A stretch of 64,000 nucleotides of DNA from Gelatiniphilus marinus (GTDB lineage: Bacteria > Bacteroidota > Bacteroidia > Flavobacteriales > Flavobacteriaceae). Below, piece after piece: positions 1 through 8,859 of this stretch. The first letter of the stretch is position 1; the number at the start of each line of letters is the position of its first letter. Location of the stretch: the NCBI RefSeq assembly GCF_042678305.1, contig NZ_JBHUDT010000002.1; one strand, written 5' to 3'. The notes under the pieces are model-generated. The model searched no databases. It saw nothing but the letters and a program-made list of their open reading frames with translations, and was not told the origin of the DNA. Position numbers and translations under genes: made by a program.

Positions 1-21
1 GTTCTAATTTATAGTATTCTT

Positions 22-46
22 GCTTTGCGACTTAGCGCCTTTGCGA
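22..46. repeat. short repeat-like tract at left edge
   Basis: A tract of alternating 'ctttgcga' / 'cttagcgcc' / 'tttgcgag' units lies just downstream of the methyltransferase gene. Tracts like this are, from memory, common between flavobacterial genes, but only one copy is present here, so the repeat call is an inference. No gene is visible in the first 53 bases. Confidence 0.3.
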
Positions 47-53
47 GAAAAAA

Positions 54-875
54 TCATTTAAACTCCCGTTGACGTTTAGCCTCAAAAATAAGAATTCCGG
101 CTGCAACCGAAACATTCATGGAATCGATTTCGCCTTGCATGGGGATAATAATATTTTGGGTTGAATTTTTTAACCACTCATCGCTTAACCCTGTGGCTTC
201 GGTGCCCACAACAATGGCCGTTGGTTTACTGAAGTTTTGTGTATGATAATTAACCGAGGCTTGCAACGCCGCACAGTAAATATTAATGTTTTTGGCTTTT
301 AAGAAATCAATAATTTCTGAAGTATTACCTGTTGCAATTTGATTGGTAAACACGCAGCCCACACTAGAGCGGATGATGTTTGGGTTGTATAAATCGGTCT
401 TTGGGTTTGCAATGATTACCGCATCTGCATTTGCAGCATCGGCGGTTCGTAAAATGGCACCGATATTACCGGGTTTTTCGGGCGCTTCCGCCACTAAAAT
501 CAATGGGTTTTTGGTTTTGAATTCTAATTCTGTAAGCGTATGGTTTTTACTCTTTGCTACGGCTAAAACACCTTCGGTAGTATCGCGATAGGCTAGTTTT
601 TGATAGATTTCTTTTGAAATTTCAATGCAGTTGGGTTGGGCTCCGACAGCGCTCAGCCTGACATTAGTTGTTAAACTGTTAAGTTGTTCTTTGGTAAATA
701 AATCTGGATAAAACAAAACGGTTTCCAAGTCGTAATTGCCTTTTAAAGCCAACGAAATTTCGCGTTCACCTTCTATTAAAAACGTGCCTGTTTTTTTGCG
801 TTCGCGCGACTTGTCTTTTAGCTGTGCAAGTTGCTTTATGTAGGTGTTTTGAGTGCTTGTAATTTGTTTTGTCAT
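54..875 (-). CDS. TrmH/SpoU-family RNA 2'-O-methyltransferase
   Basis: A 273-residue SPOUT-class methyltransferase, expected to transfer a methyl group from S-adenosylmethionine to a ribose 2'-hydroxyl in rRNA or tRNA in the cytoplasm. The N-terminal ~100 residues match the SpoU substrate-binding domain (RERKKTGTFLIEGERE around residues 24-39). The C-terminal half carries the knotted catalytic domain: KPGNIGAILRTADA near residue 134, VVGTEATGLSDEW near 222 and NVSVAAGILIFEA near 253. Length is normal for the family. It lies on the same strand as the upstream amidohydrolase genes but a terminator-like hairpin separates them, so it is probably transcribed separately. The exact RNA target (23S rRNA or tRNA) cannot be told from sequence. 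Confidence 0.93.
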   Translation of the reverse strand: MTKQITSTQNTYIKQLAQLKDKSRERKKTGTFLIEGEREISLALKGNYDLETVLFYPDLFTKEQLNSLTTNVRLSAVGAQPNCIEISKEIYQKLAYRDTTEGVLAVAKSKNHTLTELEFKTKNPLILVAEAPEKPGNIGAILRTADAANADAVIIANPKTDLYNPNIIRSSVGCVFTNQIATGNTSEIIDFLKAKNINIYCAALQASVNYHTQNFSKPTAIVVGTEATGLSDEWLKNSTQNIIIPMQGEIDSMNVSVAAGILIFEAKRQREFK

Positions 876-906
876 AATAATGGCAAAAGTAATTGTTTTG
901 TAGGCA

Positions 907-934
907 TAAAAAAAGGAGCTTCAAAAGCTCCTCT
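907..934 (-). terminator. intrinsic terminator of the amidohydrolase operon
   Basis: Read on the minus strand, GAGGAGCTTTTGAAGCTCC forms an 8-bp stem with a tiny loop, followed by a run of seven T. It starts a few bases after the stop codon of the 437-residue amidohydrolase-like gene and ends about 30 bases before the methyltransferase start codon. Confidence 0.85.
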
Positions 935-937
935 TCG

Positions 938-2251
938 TTATTGATTTTTATACTTTTCAGAATAGCGTTTCCAAAGTTTGGTTTGGTGGGTTTCCAAACT
1001 AATTTGCCTGCCATCAATAAAGGCATGGGTTAACTTATTTGTTCGCATATCCAAAGCGTCGCCTTCGCTAATAAATAGGGTAGCACTTTTACCGGGTTCT
1101 AAACTTCCGTAATTCGCATCGATACCCAATATTTTAGCGGAGTTTAGGGTAATTAGCTGTAAAGCTTGGGCTTTGGTTAAACCGTGTGCCACTGTTGTAC
1201 CCGCATAAAAAGGCAGGTTTCTTGAGTTCATGCGTTCCATGCGTCCGCCTGATGCTACTTGTAACCCTACTAAAATCCCACTATCTACCAATAGTTTTGC
1301 GGTTTTAAAAGGTAAATCGTAATCGTCGTCATCGCTACTTGGTGTAGCGTGTACACGTCGTAAAAGCACAGCAATGTTATGTTGCTTTAATAAATCGGCA
1401 ACTTTATAAGCATCGCTACCGCCAACAATCACCATGTTTTTAACGCCATTTTCCTTTGAAAAATGGATGGCATCGGTAATGCCTTTTTCGTCGTTTACAT
1501 TGATATAGAGTGTTTTAGAGCCATCAAAAATACCTTGTATGGCTTCGAAAGGTAGATTTATCTCTGGTTTATTTCCTTGGTTATAGGCCTTACTTTCTTT
1601 AAAATAATTGGCGATTTCGGTTACTTGTTCCCTATACTTTTTGTTGGGTTTAAGCCCAGGGTCTTCACCAAGCCACCAACGTCCTCTGGTAAAGCTACTA
1701 GGCCAATTCATATGAATACCCTCATCGGTTTTTATTGCAGCATCTTCCCAATTCCAAGCATCAAATTGAACCACGGATGAGCTGCCCGAAATACGACTGC
1801 CCCGTGGTGCGATTTGCCCTAAAAGCACACCGTTGGGACGCATAGATTCTACAATCTTAGATTCGGCATTATATGCAATTAAGCTTCTAATGTGTGGGTT
1901 CCAAGTGCCCATTTCGGCATCGTCGTCCGATGCTTTAACGGCATCGATTTCAACTAGGCCTAAAGTGGAATTAGGAATAATAAACCCGGGATAAACGTGT
2001 TTTCCGTTGGCGTTTATAACGGTTATGCCTGCTAAATCTTTATTAGCAACATTTAGGTCTGCAACCGTATAAAGCTTTCCGTCTTTAACAATAATAATAC
2101 TCTTATCAATTACTTTGCCGTTACCAATATGAGCCGTTGCGCCAATTATGGCAAAATCTTTGGTTTGTTTTGCAGCTGGTGTTTGTTGCGCTATTGCTAT
2201 TGTAACACACAACATTATAATGAGTGAAAATGATAGTTTTAAATTTTTCAT
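938..2251 (-). CDS. secreted amidohydrolase-like protein lacking HxH
   Basis: A 437-residue exported protein with a signal peptide (hydrophobic residues 5-20, cleavage near AIAQ). The fold assignment rests on the N-terminal composite beta-sandwich (IIGATAHIGNGKVID, residues 34-48), the PGFI turn near 93, and the C-terminal block with LITLNSAKILGID and GSLEPGKSATLFI that returns to the sandwich. In active amidohydrolases PGFID is followed by HxH; here PGFI is followed by PNSTLG, so the metal-binding motif is missing. It lies 13 bases downstream of the larger 992-residue homologue and is almost certainly co-transcribed with it. It may be a non-catalytic partner in the periplasm; activity on imides or peptides is unproven. 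Confidence 0.85.
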   Translation of the reverse strand: MKNLKLSFSLIIMLCVTIAIAQQTPAAKQTKDFAIIGATAHIGNGKVIDKSIIIVKDGKLYTVADLNVANKDLAGITVINANGKHVYPGFIIPNSTLGLVEIDAVKASDDDAEMGTWNPHIRSLIAYNAESKIVESMRPNGVLLGQIAPRGSRISGSSSVVQFDAWNWEDAAIKTDEGIHMNWPSSFTRGRWWLGEDPGLKPNKKYREQVTEIANYFKESKAYNQGNKPEINLPFEAIQGIFDGSKTLYINVNDEKGITDAIHFSKENGVKNMVIVGGSDAYKVADLLKQHNIAVLLRRVHATPSSDDDDYDLPFKTAKLLVDSGILVGLQVASGGRMERMNSRNLPFYAGTTVAHGLTKAQALQLITLNSAKILGIDANYGSLEPGKSATLFISEGDALDMRTNKLTHAFIDGRQISLETHQTKLWKRYSEKYKNQ

Positions 2252-2264
2252 TTGTGATAAATTT

Positions 2265-5243
2265 TTAGTGTTGGTGTTCTTCGTTATCGATTGAATCGCA
2301 GTGTAAATGTTCTTTAACTTTCTTTTTAATAGGCTGCGTTTTTAAACCTTTATTTTTGGCTTGCATCATCATATTGATAAGTGTGCTTTTTTCTTCTTTT
2401 ATTTTTTTGCGTTTTTCTTTATCCTTTTCTAAATCAAAATAAACGGCACCTTCAATAATGGTTTTTTCGGCTTTGGCGTAAACGGAAAGCGGATGGTTGG
2501 ACCAAAGCACCACATCGGCATCTTTACCTACTTTAATACTTCCAACTCGATCATCAATATGTAGCAGTTTTGCAGGGTTTAGCGTTACAAATTTCCATGC
2601 TTCTTCTTCGCTGATATCGCCATATTTTACAGATTTTGCGGCTTCTTGGTTTAAACGTCGAGACATTTCGGCGTCGTCGCTATTAATAGCCACCGTTACG
2701 CCTGCGTTGTGCATAATGGCAGCGTTGTACGGTATCGCATCGTTAACCTCGTACTTGTAGGCCCACCAATCGCTAAACGTTGAGCCACCAACCCCGTGTG
2801 CTTTCATTTTATCGGCCACCTTGTAGCCTTCAAGAATATGGGTAAACGTATTGATGTTAAAGTTGAATTTCTCGGCCACTTTCATAAGCATATTTATTTC
2901 GCTTTGTACATACGAGTGGCATGAGATAAAACGCTCTTTGTTTAATATTTCAGCAAGTACCTCCAGTTCAATATCTTTTCTGTACGGTTTGCCGCTTTTC
3001 TTTAAGGCTTCGTAGGCTTTAGCTCTATTAAAATAGTCAACAAAAACCTGCTCGACACCCATACGGGTTTGCGGAAAACGAACATTGGTCTGGGCACGGG
3101 TTTGTTTTACGTTTTCACCCAATGCGAATTTGATGAATTTCGGACTGTTTTCATAAATGAGATTATCTGCCGATTCGCCCCATTTTAACTTTATAATGGC
3201 CGACCGGCCCCCAATGGGATTTGCAGAACCATGTAATATTTGAATGGAGGTAACACCGCCAGCTAGGTTTCTGTAGATGCTAACATCGGTCTCGTCTATA
3301 ACATCTTCAATGCTAACTTCTGCCGATGAGTTTTGTCCGCCCTCGTTAACCGATGATGTGGCAATATGCGAATGCTCATCAATAATTCCAGCGGTTAAGT
3401 GCTTGCCCGTGGCATCGATAATTTTAGCGTTTCTATCGGATAGGTTTTCGCCGATTTTTGCGATTTTCCCGTTTTTAATCAACACATCGGTGTTTTGTAA
3501 AATACCCTCTTTTTCGTTGGTCCAAACGGTAGCATTTTTAAATAGCAGGGTTTCGGCTTTTGGTAAGGTTTCAAATCCATAAGAATTATTAGGATAAGTA
3601 ATCGGCAGCACCATTTCTGATGCTTTTTCTTTTTTTGATTTTTCAGTTGAAGTCGACTCCTTTTCAATGTGTTTCGCATAAAAAGGAAGCTCATTTCCGT
3701 TAGGTAAAATGGCTTTTCCGCTTAGGTTTTTGTTGGCATCGATAGTTGCGGCAATTCTAATAAATTCCTGTTTGGTAGAATCGGCTGTTGTAAAGGCAAT
3801 ATGAACCCAATCGTTGCTGTACTTTATTTTAGAACCACGGGTTTTTTCAGCCGATGTAATTTTAGATTTAGGCTTTTTCAATTCGCCGCTAATGTTCATT
3901 TTAAAAGGCGTTCCGGTTATTGAAAACTCATAATCACCAGTAATATCTTTGATGTTCATATTTTCAATAACGTTCTGTTTTCCTTGAACCCAATTCTCAA
4001 AGAGTTTCGTTTTCTTGTCAAAAATATCGCCAGAAGTAATTAAAAAATTGGCCTGACTTCCGTTTTTAAGTGAGCCAATCATATTGGATTTCCCTAAAAG
4101 TTGTGCCGGAATCGTAGTTAAAGCTTCCAGGGCTTTTTCTTTGGAAAGACCATATTCAATAGCTTTTAAAAGATTGGATTTAAAATCTTTGGGCGATTTT
4201 AAATCGTGAGTGGTCAACGCAAAATTAATATGGTTTTCGGCCAAAACTTTTGGGTTGGCAGGTTTTTGGTTCCAAGCGCGCATATCGCCCAACGATAATG
4301 TTGATGCTAAAAAAGGGTCTTCAACATCGTAAGCTTTTGGGAAATTAATGGGAATAATTAGCGAAGCATTTGTGGCTTTAACTTCGTTTATACGCTCGTA
4401 TTCATCGCCGCCGCCCACAATTACATATTGCACGTTGTGAGCATCACCAACCTTATCGGCCCTTAAAATATTGGCACGACTTCCAGCATCGAAAATTTGA
4501 ACTAAATTTTGGTTGCGGTTTAATGCTTCAAGCGATAAATCCTTGGTTTTGCTCAATCCTTTAGCATACCAATCGGCATCTAAATACATTTGGCGCAACA
4601 ACGCCATCGCACCCATTAAAGAGCCTGGGTAAGACTGTCTTGAGGTTACACTTTTTCTAAAAGATAAATATTGCCCCGAGTTCGCATCTAAAACCCTAGT
4701 TTCGTTGCCATCTTTTTCATTGAGCGCTACAAGCGTTCCACTACCTCGTACTATACCATCTTGAATGTGTGTATTTACAACGCCAAAACCAGCTTTAAGT
4801 AATTCGGTAGCCGATTTAGAGTCGTATTTAAAGGCAGTAATGGCCTTGTTTTCTGGCATAACATGGTCGTTCCAATAATAGCCCGTTCTGCTGGCATTGT
4901 ATTGGGCGCTTCTTCTACTGCTTGACGAGCGTTGTGGTTTTACAACTCCAAAGCTGGAATACATATCAATAAACGACGGATAGATACTTTTGCCCGAAAC
5001 GTCTGTAATTACAGCGTTTTTAGGAATGTTTACAGAGGTTCCCGTGGCAACTACTTTCCCATCGCGAATAAGCAAGGTGCCTTTATTGATAACCTGTGTG
5101 GGCGTTACATAAATTTTGGCATTGGTAAATGCGGTGAAGTTGGTGTTTTTTGCCGTTACGCCATCATTTTTTGGAAAATAATCTTGCGACAATACAGACA
5201 AACTACACAACAGCGTCAGGATTAAAAACTGCTTTTTTATCAT
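2265..5243 (-). CDS. secreted double-domain amidohydrolase
   Basis: A 992-residue exported protein, about twice the usual length of the family, made of two amidohydrolase-like halves. Residues 1-20 are a signal peptide ending near LSVLSQ. The N-terminal half (about 25-430) has the PSFID turn but continues with MYSSFG, so no HxH. A beta-rich spacer of roughly 140 residues follows. The C-terminal half (about 570-960) looks catalytic: GIIDEHSHIAT with HxH near 622-624, ISCHSY near 772, THILEGY near 800 and NSDDAEMSRR near 852, which fits the metal-ligand and Asp set of the imidazolonepropionase/TolB-propeller-linked group. The C-terminus is Lys-rich, then His-rich. It is first in a two-gene operon with the 437-residue homologue. 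Substrate unknown; a cyclic imide or dipeptide is plausible. Confidence 0.88.
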   Translation of the reverse strand: MIKKQFLILTLLCSLSVLSQDYFPKNDGVTAKNTNFTAFTNAKIYVTPTQVINKGTLLIRDGKVVATGTSVNIPKNAVITDVSGKSIYPSFIDMYSSFGVVKPQRSSSSRRSAQYNASRTGYYWNDHVMPENKAITAFKYDSKSATELLKAGFGVVNTHIQDGIVRGSGTLVALNEKDGNETRVLDANSGQYLSFRKSVTSRQSYPGSLMGAMALLRQMYLDADWYAKGLSKTKDLSLEALNRNQNLVQIFDAGSRANILRADKVGDAHNVQYVIVGGGDEYERINEVKATNASLIIPINFPKAYDVEDPFLASTLSLGDMRAWNQKPANPKVLAENHINFALTTHDLKSPKDFKSNLLKAIEYGLSKEKALEALTTIPAQLLGKSNMIGSLKNGSQANFLITSGDIFDKKTKLFENWVQGKQNVIENMNIKDITGDYEFSITGTPFKMNISGELKKPKSKITSAEKTRGSKIKYSNDWVHIAFTTADSTKQEFIRIAATIDANKNLSGKAILPNGNELPFYAKHIEKESTSTEKSKKEKASEMVLPITYPNNSYGFETLPKAETLLFKNATVWTNEKEGILQNTDVLIKNGKIAKIGENLSDRNAKIIDATGKHLTAGIIDEHSHIATSSVNEGGQNSSAEVSIEDVIDETDVSIYRNLAGGVTSIQILHGSANPIGGRSAIIKLKWGESADNLIYENSPKFIKFALGENVKQTRAQTNVRFPQTRMGVEQVFVDYFNRAKAYEALKKSGKPYRKDIELEVLAEILNKERFISCHSYVQSEINMLMKVAEKFNFNINTFTHILEGYKVADKMKAHGVGGSTFSDWWAYKYEVNDAIPYNAAIMHNAGVTVAINSDDAEMSRRLNQEAAKSVKYGDISEEEAWKFVTLNPAKLLHIDDRVGSIKVGKDADVVLWSNHPLSVYAKAEKTIIEGAVYFDLEKDKEKRKKIKEEKSTLINMMMQAKNKGLKTQPIKKKVKEHLHCDSIDNEEHQH

Positions 5244-5317
5244 TATAATGGTTAGTTAAAAAGTTTAATTTCTAAAGATATAAATTAAGAAGATAGTTGT
5301 AGCGTATTAAGAATTTT

Positions 5318-6394
5318 TTAACATTGTTGCAAGGAGGCATCTTCAAAATAATTAACCAACAAGGCCACAACGTAGTTGTAACTTTCCATGCCTTTACTTT
5401 GGTTGTTGACTTTTAAAAAATTGCCGTAAAAAAGCTTAAACAATGGTTCGGTTGGGTTTTGGTGCGCTTCCCAAAACAAACGCACTTCCTCGTAATTTTT
5501 TAAAATACCAATATTTACATCGGCAACAATGGTTTCGTATAAAGCCTCATCGCGTCGGTAAATTTCATTCAAACAAAACCGCAGTCCAAAGGTGTAGCCC
5601 GAGTATTTAAAGTAAATGTCATCGTTATTTATAGTGGCCAAAAACCCAATAAAATTAGCTTCGTTTTCGGCGGCATAACCCAACTGATGTGCAATTTCGT
5701 GTGCCGTAGTTGTGGGGAATTTATAAACCGGAATCAAGGCATCCACCTGCGCTTCGTTGGTTAACGGATTCAAATAACCGCTAAAACCCATATAGGTTAA
5801 AGGGTAGCTAAACAACGATTTTTTAACACTTTTCGGGTGATATTCCAAATGCGGAAACGTTTCCTTTAAATGGTCGTAACCATTTTGGGTACGCTTAAAA
5901 ATTTCAGATTTGCTATACGGAACCGCCACCCTTACCGTATCGTTATCGGTAATTTTTAAATGGTATCCGTTCGATTTTTCAATCAGCTTTTTAGTTACCA
6001 AAACCAACTGCTCGGTGGTGTAATCGTGGTTTAAATTCAAGTTTTTATGTAGTGGCAGCCGGTAATAATTCAAACCCCAAAGCGCATGGAACGCAAAGTA
6101 AAAAATCGACAAAACCGCAACCACATCCACCAACCATTGCTTGGTATCCTTTCGCAAACGCTTCCTGTTTTTATACAACCATCGCACCGCGTAAATAATG
6201 GCAAATGCGTAAATAAAATCGCCAAACGAAAACGGCAACCAACCCAAAACATACCTAAAAATTTTCGAAATAAAAGGGTACAAACCATGGCTGTAATAGG
6301 TTTCAACAAACTCCGGATTATTTGATAATAATTTGATTAAAAAATACTGCGGAATCAATAAAAGTGCAATAATCGTTTTCTTATTCTTTGGCAT
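5318..6394 (-). CDS. DUF3810 membrane protein with HEIAH zinc motif
   Basis: A 358-residue integral membrane protein matching the DUF3810 family of Bacteroidota and Firmicutes. Three hydrophobic segments occupy about the first 110 residues (for example residues 8-18, 49-72 and 88-108). The remainder is expected to face the periplasm and carries TTAHEIAHQLGYAAENEANF near residue 227, a gluzincin-like HExxH followed by a downstream Glu pair, so it may be a membrane-anchored metallopeptidase. No substrate can be inferred. It is a single gene, separated by about 75 bases from the amidohydrolase pair and divergent from the next coding gene. Confidence 0.85.
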   Translation of the reverse strand: MPKNKKTIIALLLIPQYFLIKLLSNNPEFVETYYSHGLYPFISKIFRYVLGWLPFSFGDFIYAFAIIYAVRWLYKNRKRLRKDTKQWLVDVVAVLSIFYFAFHALWGLNYYRLPLHKNLNLNHDYTTEQLVLVTKKLIEKSNGYHLKITDNDTVRVAVPYSKSEIFKRTQNGYDHLKETFPHLEYHPKSVKKSLFSYPLTYMGFSGYLNPLTNEAQVDALIPVYKFPTTTAHEIAHQLGYAAENEANFIGFLATINNDDIYFKYSGYTFGLRFCLNEIYRRDEALYETIVADVNIGILKNYEEVRLFWEAHQNPTEPLFKLFYGNFLKVNNQSKGMESYNYVVALLVNYFEDASLQQC

Positions 6395-6439
6395 TTTTCA
6401 AAAGTAATAAAAATTTGTACCCAATGTTGGTTGTTTATG

Positions 6440-6600
6440 TGTTAAGGTTTCTTCCTGCTTTCCGCTGTATCTTTCTGCGAAGCAGTCCCGAACTTGTTTC
6501 GGGATCTCATCGGGCTTGCTTTTGCTTTGCTAAGTTATCACATTTAATAGGTCGCATAAAGGATGCCGCTGCAATCAGGAGTAGCCGCCAAAGTCTGTCT
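6440..6600. repeat. REP-like intergenic mosaic
   Basis: The stretch between the DUF3810 gene and pepD has a higher GC content than its surroundings and contains the palindrome cccgaacttgtttcggga (about 6487-6504) next to 'ctttccgctgtatctttctgc' style sequence and 'gatgccgctgcaatcagg'. Several ORFs run through it, but none looks like a protein. Such segments recur between flavobacterial genes as far as I recall; within this window a related-looking segment lies at 32.17-32.26 kb. Classified as non-coding dispersed repeat by inference. Confidence 0.45.
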
Positions 6601-6665
6601 TTATTTATTATGTAAATTTCCTTTTAGGTTTTTAAAACCCGCAAGGTATTCCGGTTCACTATTCG

Positions 6666-6673
6666 TATCTTTG
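6666..6673 (+). promoter_or_regulatory. -7 element of pepD promoter
   Basis: TATCTTTG matches the Bacteroidota -7 consensus TAnnTTTG and lies 21 bases before the pepD start codon. A convincing -33 TTTG is not visible at the expected 19-20 base spacing. Confidence 0.5.
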
Positions 6674-6694
6674 AGGCTTTAAAAACAAAAACCA

Positions 6695-8155
6695 ATGAGC
6701 TCAGAAATAAGACAACTCGAACCACAACAACTTTGGAATAAATTCGCCGACTTAAATGCCGTACCGCGACCATCAAAAAAAGAAGAACGCGTTATCGCAT
6801 TTATGAAAGATTTTGGAAAAAACCTCGGCTTGGAAACCATCGAAGACGAAGTGGGGAACGTGATTATAAAAAAACCGGCAACCGCAGGAATGGAAGACCG
6901 CGTAACCATTGTAATGCAGTCGCATTTAGATATGGTGCACCAAAAAAACAACGACACGGTTTTCGATTTTGATACCCAAGGTATCGAGATGTTTGTCGAG
7001 GGCGATTGGGTAAAAGCCAAAGGCACAACTTTGGGCGCCGATAACGGCTTGGGCGTAGCCACCATAATGGCCATTTTAGAAAGCACCGATATTCCGCATC
7101 CGGCCATTGAAGCTTTGTTTACCATTGATGAAGAAACAGGAATGACGGGTGCTATGGGATTAAAAGGCGGATTGCTTAATGGCGAAATCCTTTTAAATCT
7201 GGATACCGAAGAAGATGACGAAATAGGCGTGGGTTGCGCCGGTGGTGTAGATGTTACGGCAACCCGAACTTACAACGAAGAAGAAACACCTGAGTTTAAA
7301 ATAGGTTACGAAATTAATGTAAAAGGTTTACAAGGTGGCCATTCGGGAATGCAAATCCACGAAGGTTTGGGCAATGCCAACAAACTAATGAATAGGGTTT
7401 TGTTTGATGGTTTCGAGAATTTCGGATTGCGCATTTCAGAAATCGATGGTGGTAGTTTACGCAATGCCATTCCGCGAGAAAGCAAAGCCATTGTTGCTAT
7501 TGATGCCATTCACGAAGAGGCGTTTTTGTTGGAAATGAAACAACAAGCCGAAACCATAAAAAAAGAGCTTAAAACCATGGAACCCGATTTGGAAATTACC
7601 GTTTCTAAAACCGATACGCCACAGAAAATTATGGATTTGGGCGTTCAAGAAGGGTTAACCCGAGCCTTGTATGCCGCTTCAAATGGCGTTTACCGTATGA
7701 GTGCCGATATTCCCAATTTGGTGGAAACCTCAAATAACATAGCACGCGTTATTGTAAAAGACGGTAACATTAAAATAGGGTGTTTAACACGAAGCTCGGT
7801 GGAAAGTTCTAAACTGGATTTGGCAAACACCCTGCGCGCCACCTTTGAGTTAACAGGTTGCGAGGTTGAGTTTTCGGGCGATTACCCAGGTTGGACACCC
7901 AATATGGATTCTGCGATTTTAAAGGTTATGGCGAAGCTATACGAAGATTTAAACGGCGAAAAACCACACGTAGCAGCATGTCATGCCGGATTGGAATGTG
8001 GTATTCTTGGGCAAAATTACCCAGACATGGATATGATTAGTTTTGGGTCCAATATAAAAGGCGCACACTCACCCGATGAACGTGCCCAAATATCATCGGC
8101 GCAAAAATATTGGAAGTTTGTTTTGGAGATTTTGAAGCATATTCCTGTGAAATAA
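6695..8155 (+). CDS. pepD: aminoacyl-histidine dipeptidase PepD
   Basis: A 486-residue cytosolic M20-family metallopeptidase that cleaves Xaa-His and other dipeptides. The full set of family motifs is visible: MQSHLDMVHQ near residue 73 (first metal His and Asp), TLGADNGLGVA near 110 (bridging Asp), IDEETGMTGA near 141 (catalytic Glu then second Glu region), LNLDTEED near 167, GGHSGMQIHEG near 216 in the lid domain, and AACHAGLECG near 427. The terminal HSPDE near 457 supplies the last His. Length equals the family norm. It has its own TAnnTTTG promoter element and no close downstream partner. Confidence 0.96.
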   Translation: MSSEIRQLEPQQLWNKFADLNAVPRPSKKEERVIAFMKDFGKNLGLETIEDEVGNVIIKKPATAGMEDRVTIVMQSHLDMVHQKNNDTVFDFDTQGIEMFVEGDWVKAKGTTLGADNGLGVATIMAILESTDIPHPAIEALFTIDEETGMTGAMGLKGGLLNGEILLNLDTEEDDEIGVGCAGGVDVTATRTYNEEETPEFKIGYEINVKGLQGGHSGMQIHEGLGNANKLMNRVLFDGFENFGLRISEIDGGSLRNAIPRESKAIVAIDAIHEEAFLLEMKQQAETIKKELKTMEPDLEITVSKTDTPQKIMDLGVQEGLTRALYAASNGVYRMSADIPNLVETSNNIARVIVKDGNIKIGCLTRSSVESSKLDLANTLRATFELTGCEVEFSGDYPGWTPNMDSAILKVMAKLYEDLNGEKPHVAACHAGLECGILGQNYPDMDMISFGSNIKGAHSPDERAQISSAQKYWKFVLEILKHIPVK

Positions 8156-8235
8156 CTTCGTGCCATTACTAAAATTAAGGGCGTTTTTCAATGCCGGCAT
8201 TAGGAGGCATTTCATATTTTTGGTTTAGAAAATTA

Positions 8236-8276
8236 ATTTGATGGGATTTCTCAATCGTTCCTCATTTCGAAATGAC
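8236..8276. repeat. REP-like element downstream of pepD
   Basis: The segment 'gggatttctcaatcgttcctcatttcgaaatgacaac' resembles one arm of the flavobacterial REP family whose other arms (tcattccgagcgaagc, tcattacaaggagcgagc) appear near 19.0 and 20.6 kb in this window. A hypothetical ORF on the minus strand crossing it is not credible as a protein. Confidence 0.4.
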
Positions 8277-8403
8277 AACTTGAATATATATATATAATGC
8301 TTTTGGAAATTTGAAGGCGAAACCAAAGAGGTAAATGTGTTTTTGAGTTTCGTTAATGGTTTTTGTATGAAAAGCAGGGCGGTCGTTTGCGCTATTTTTA
8401 CAT

Positions 8404-8435
8404 ACATTGTTGCTAATAGTGTTATCAACAATGTT
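8404..8435. repeat. inverted repeat at the end of the higA remnant
   Basis: ACATTGTTG and CAACAATGT form 9-bp arms around a 13-base loop, immediately next to the stop codon of the higA pseudogene. It could be a terminator (no T run follows on the minus strand, making this weak) or the boundary mark of the element that brought the toxin-antitoxin pair. Nothing else is visible between pepD and higA. Confidence 0.4.
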
Positions 8436-8437
8436 GT

Positions 8438-8795
8438 TCAATAATCTTGTTTCAAAACTTCAGTTGGAATATGCAATTTGGCGTTCAATTTTTTAGTCAT
8501 TTCCGAAGTCAGTTTGCGCTTGTTGTTCATCACTTCGCTCACTCTGCTTTTAAATCCAATCATCTCGACCAAATATTTTTGTTTTAAGCCCATTTGTTCC
8601 ATTCTAAAATTAATGGCCGAAATTGGGTCTGGCATCCCAATCGGGAATTTTTCATTTTCGTAGTTATCAATTACAATTACTAGCATTTTCAATTCGTTGT
8701 CTTCTTCAGTTCCTTTTTTTTTCATCAAAAATTACTTCTAAACGTTCAAGAGCATTTTGCAAATCCACCTCGTTTCTAATCGGTTTTATTTTCAT
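8438..8795 (-). pseudogene. higA: frameshifted HigA-type antitoxin
   Basis: Starting at the ATG at 8793-8795 the reading frame gives MKIKPIRNEVDLQNALERL..EVIFDEKK, the usual N-terminus of flavobacterial HigA, then hits a stop four codons later. After a run of nine A (plus-strand T run 8714-8722) the next frame continues the same protein: GTEEDNELKMLVIVIDNYE, then FPIGMPDPISAINFRM and an HTH segment with KYLVEMIGFKSRVSEVMN and LNAKLHIPTEVL. Eight A would restore one open frame of about 118 residues, so a single-base homopolymer change separates it from an intact gene. HigA normally represses its operon and neutralises HigB. A sequencing error or ribosomal slippage on the A run are the alternatives. 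The truncated higB directly upstream argues for a genuinely decayed locus. Confidence 0.8.
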
Positions 8796-8796
8796 C

Positions 8797-8859
8797 TTAA
8801 ATATCGTTTGTGTTAATTTTATCATATTCAGCGTGAGTTCCTATAAAACGTATCCACAC
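8797..8859 (-). pseudogene. higB: 3' remnant of HigB toxin gene
   Basis: On the minus strand the last 20 codons before TAA read VWIRFIGTHAEYDKINTNDI, which is the C-terminal signature of the RelE-like mRNA interferase HigB of Bacteroidota. The stop codon is one base before the higA ATG, the standard higBA arrangement. The remnant frame stays open for eight more codons (RFAQSIL unlike HigB) and then meets TAG, so the first ~75-80 residues including the RNase fold are gone. The sequence beyond about 8860 is unrelated, marking a deletion or recombination junction. No toxin can be made from it. Confidence 0.8.

Noticed and set aside
6388..6615. Plus-strand open frame of 75 codons upstream of pepD
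   Set aside because: It runs through a palindrome-bearing, repeat-like intergenic segment and has no protein-like pattern.
8225..8431. Minus-strand open frame of 68 codons beside higA
   Set aside because: It spans the REP-like segment; composition is low-complexity and no domain is seen.
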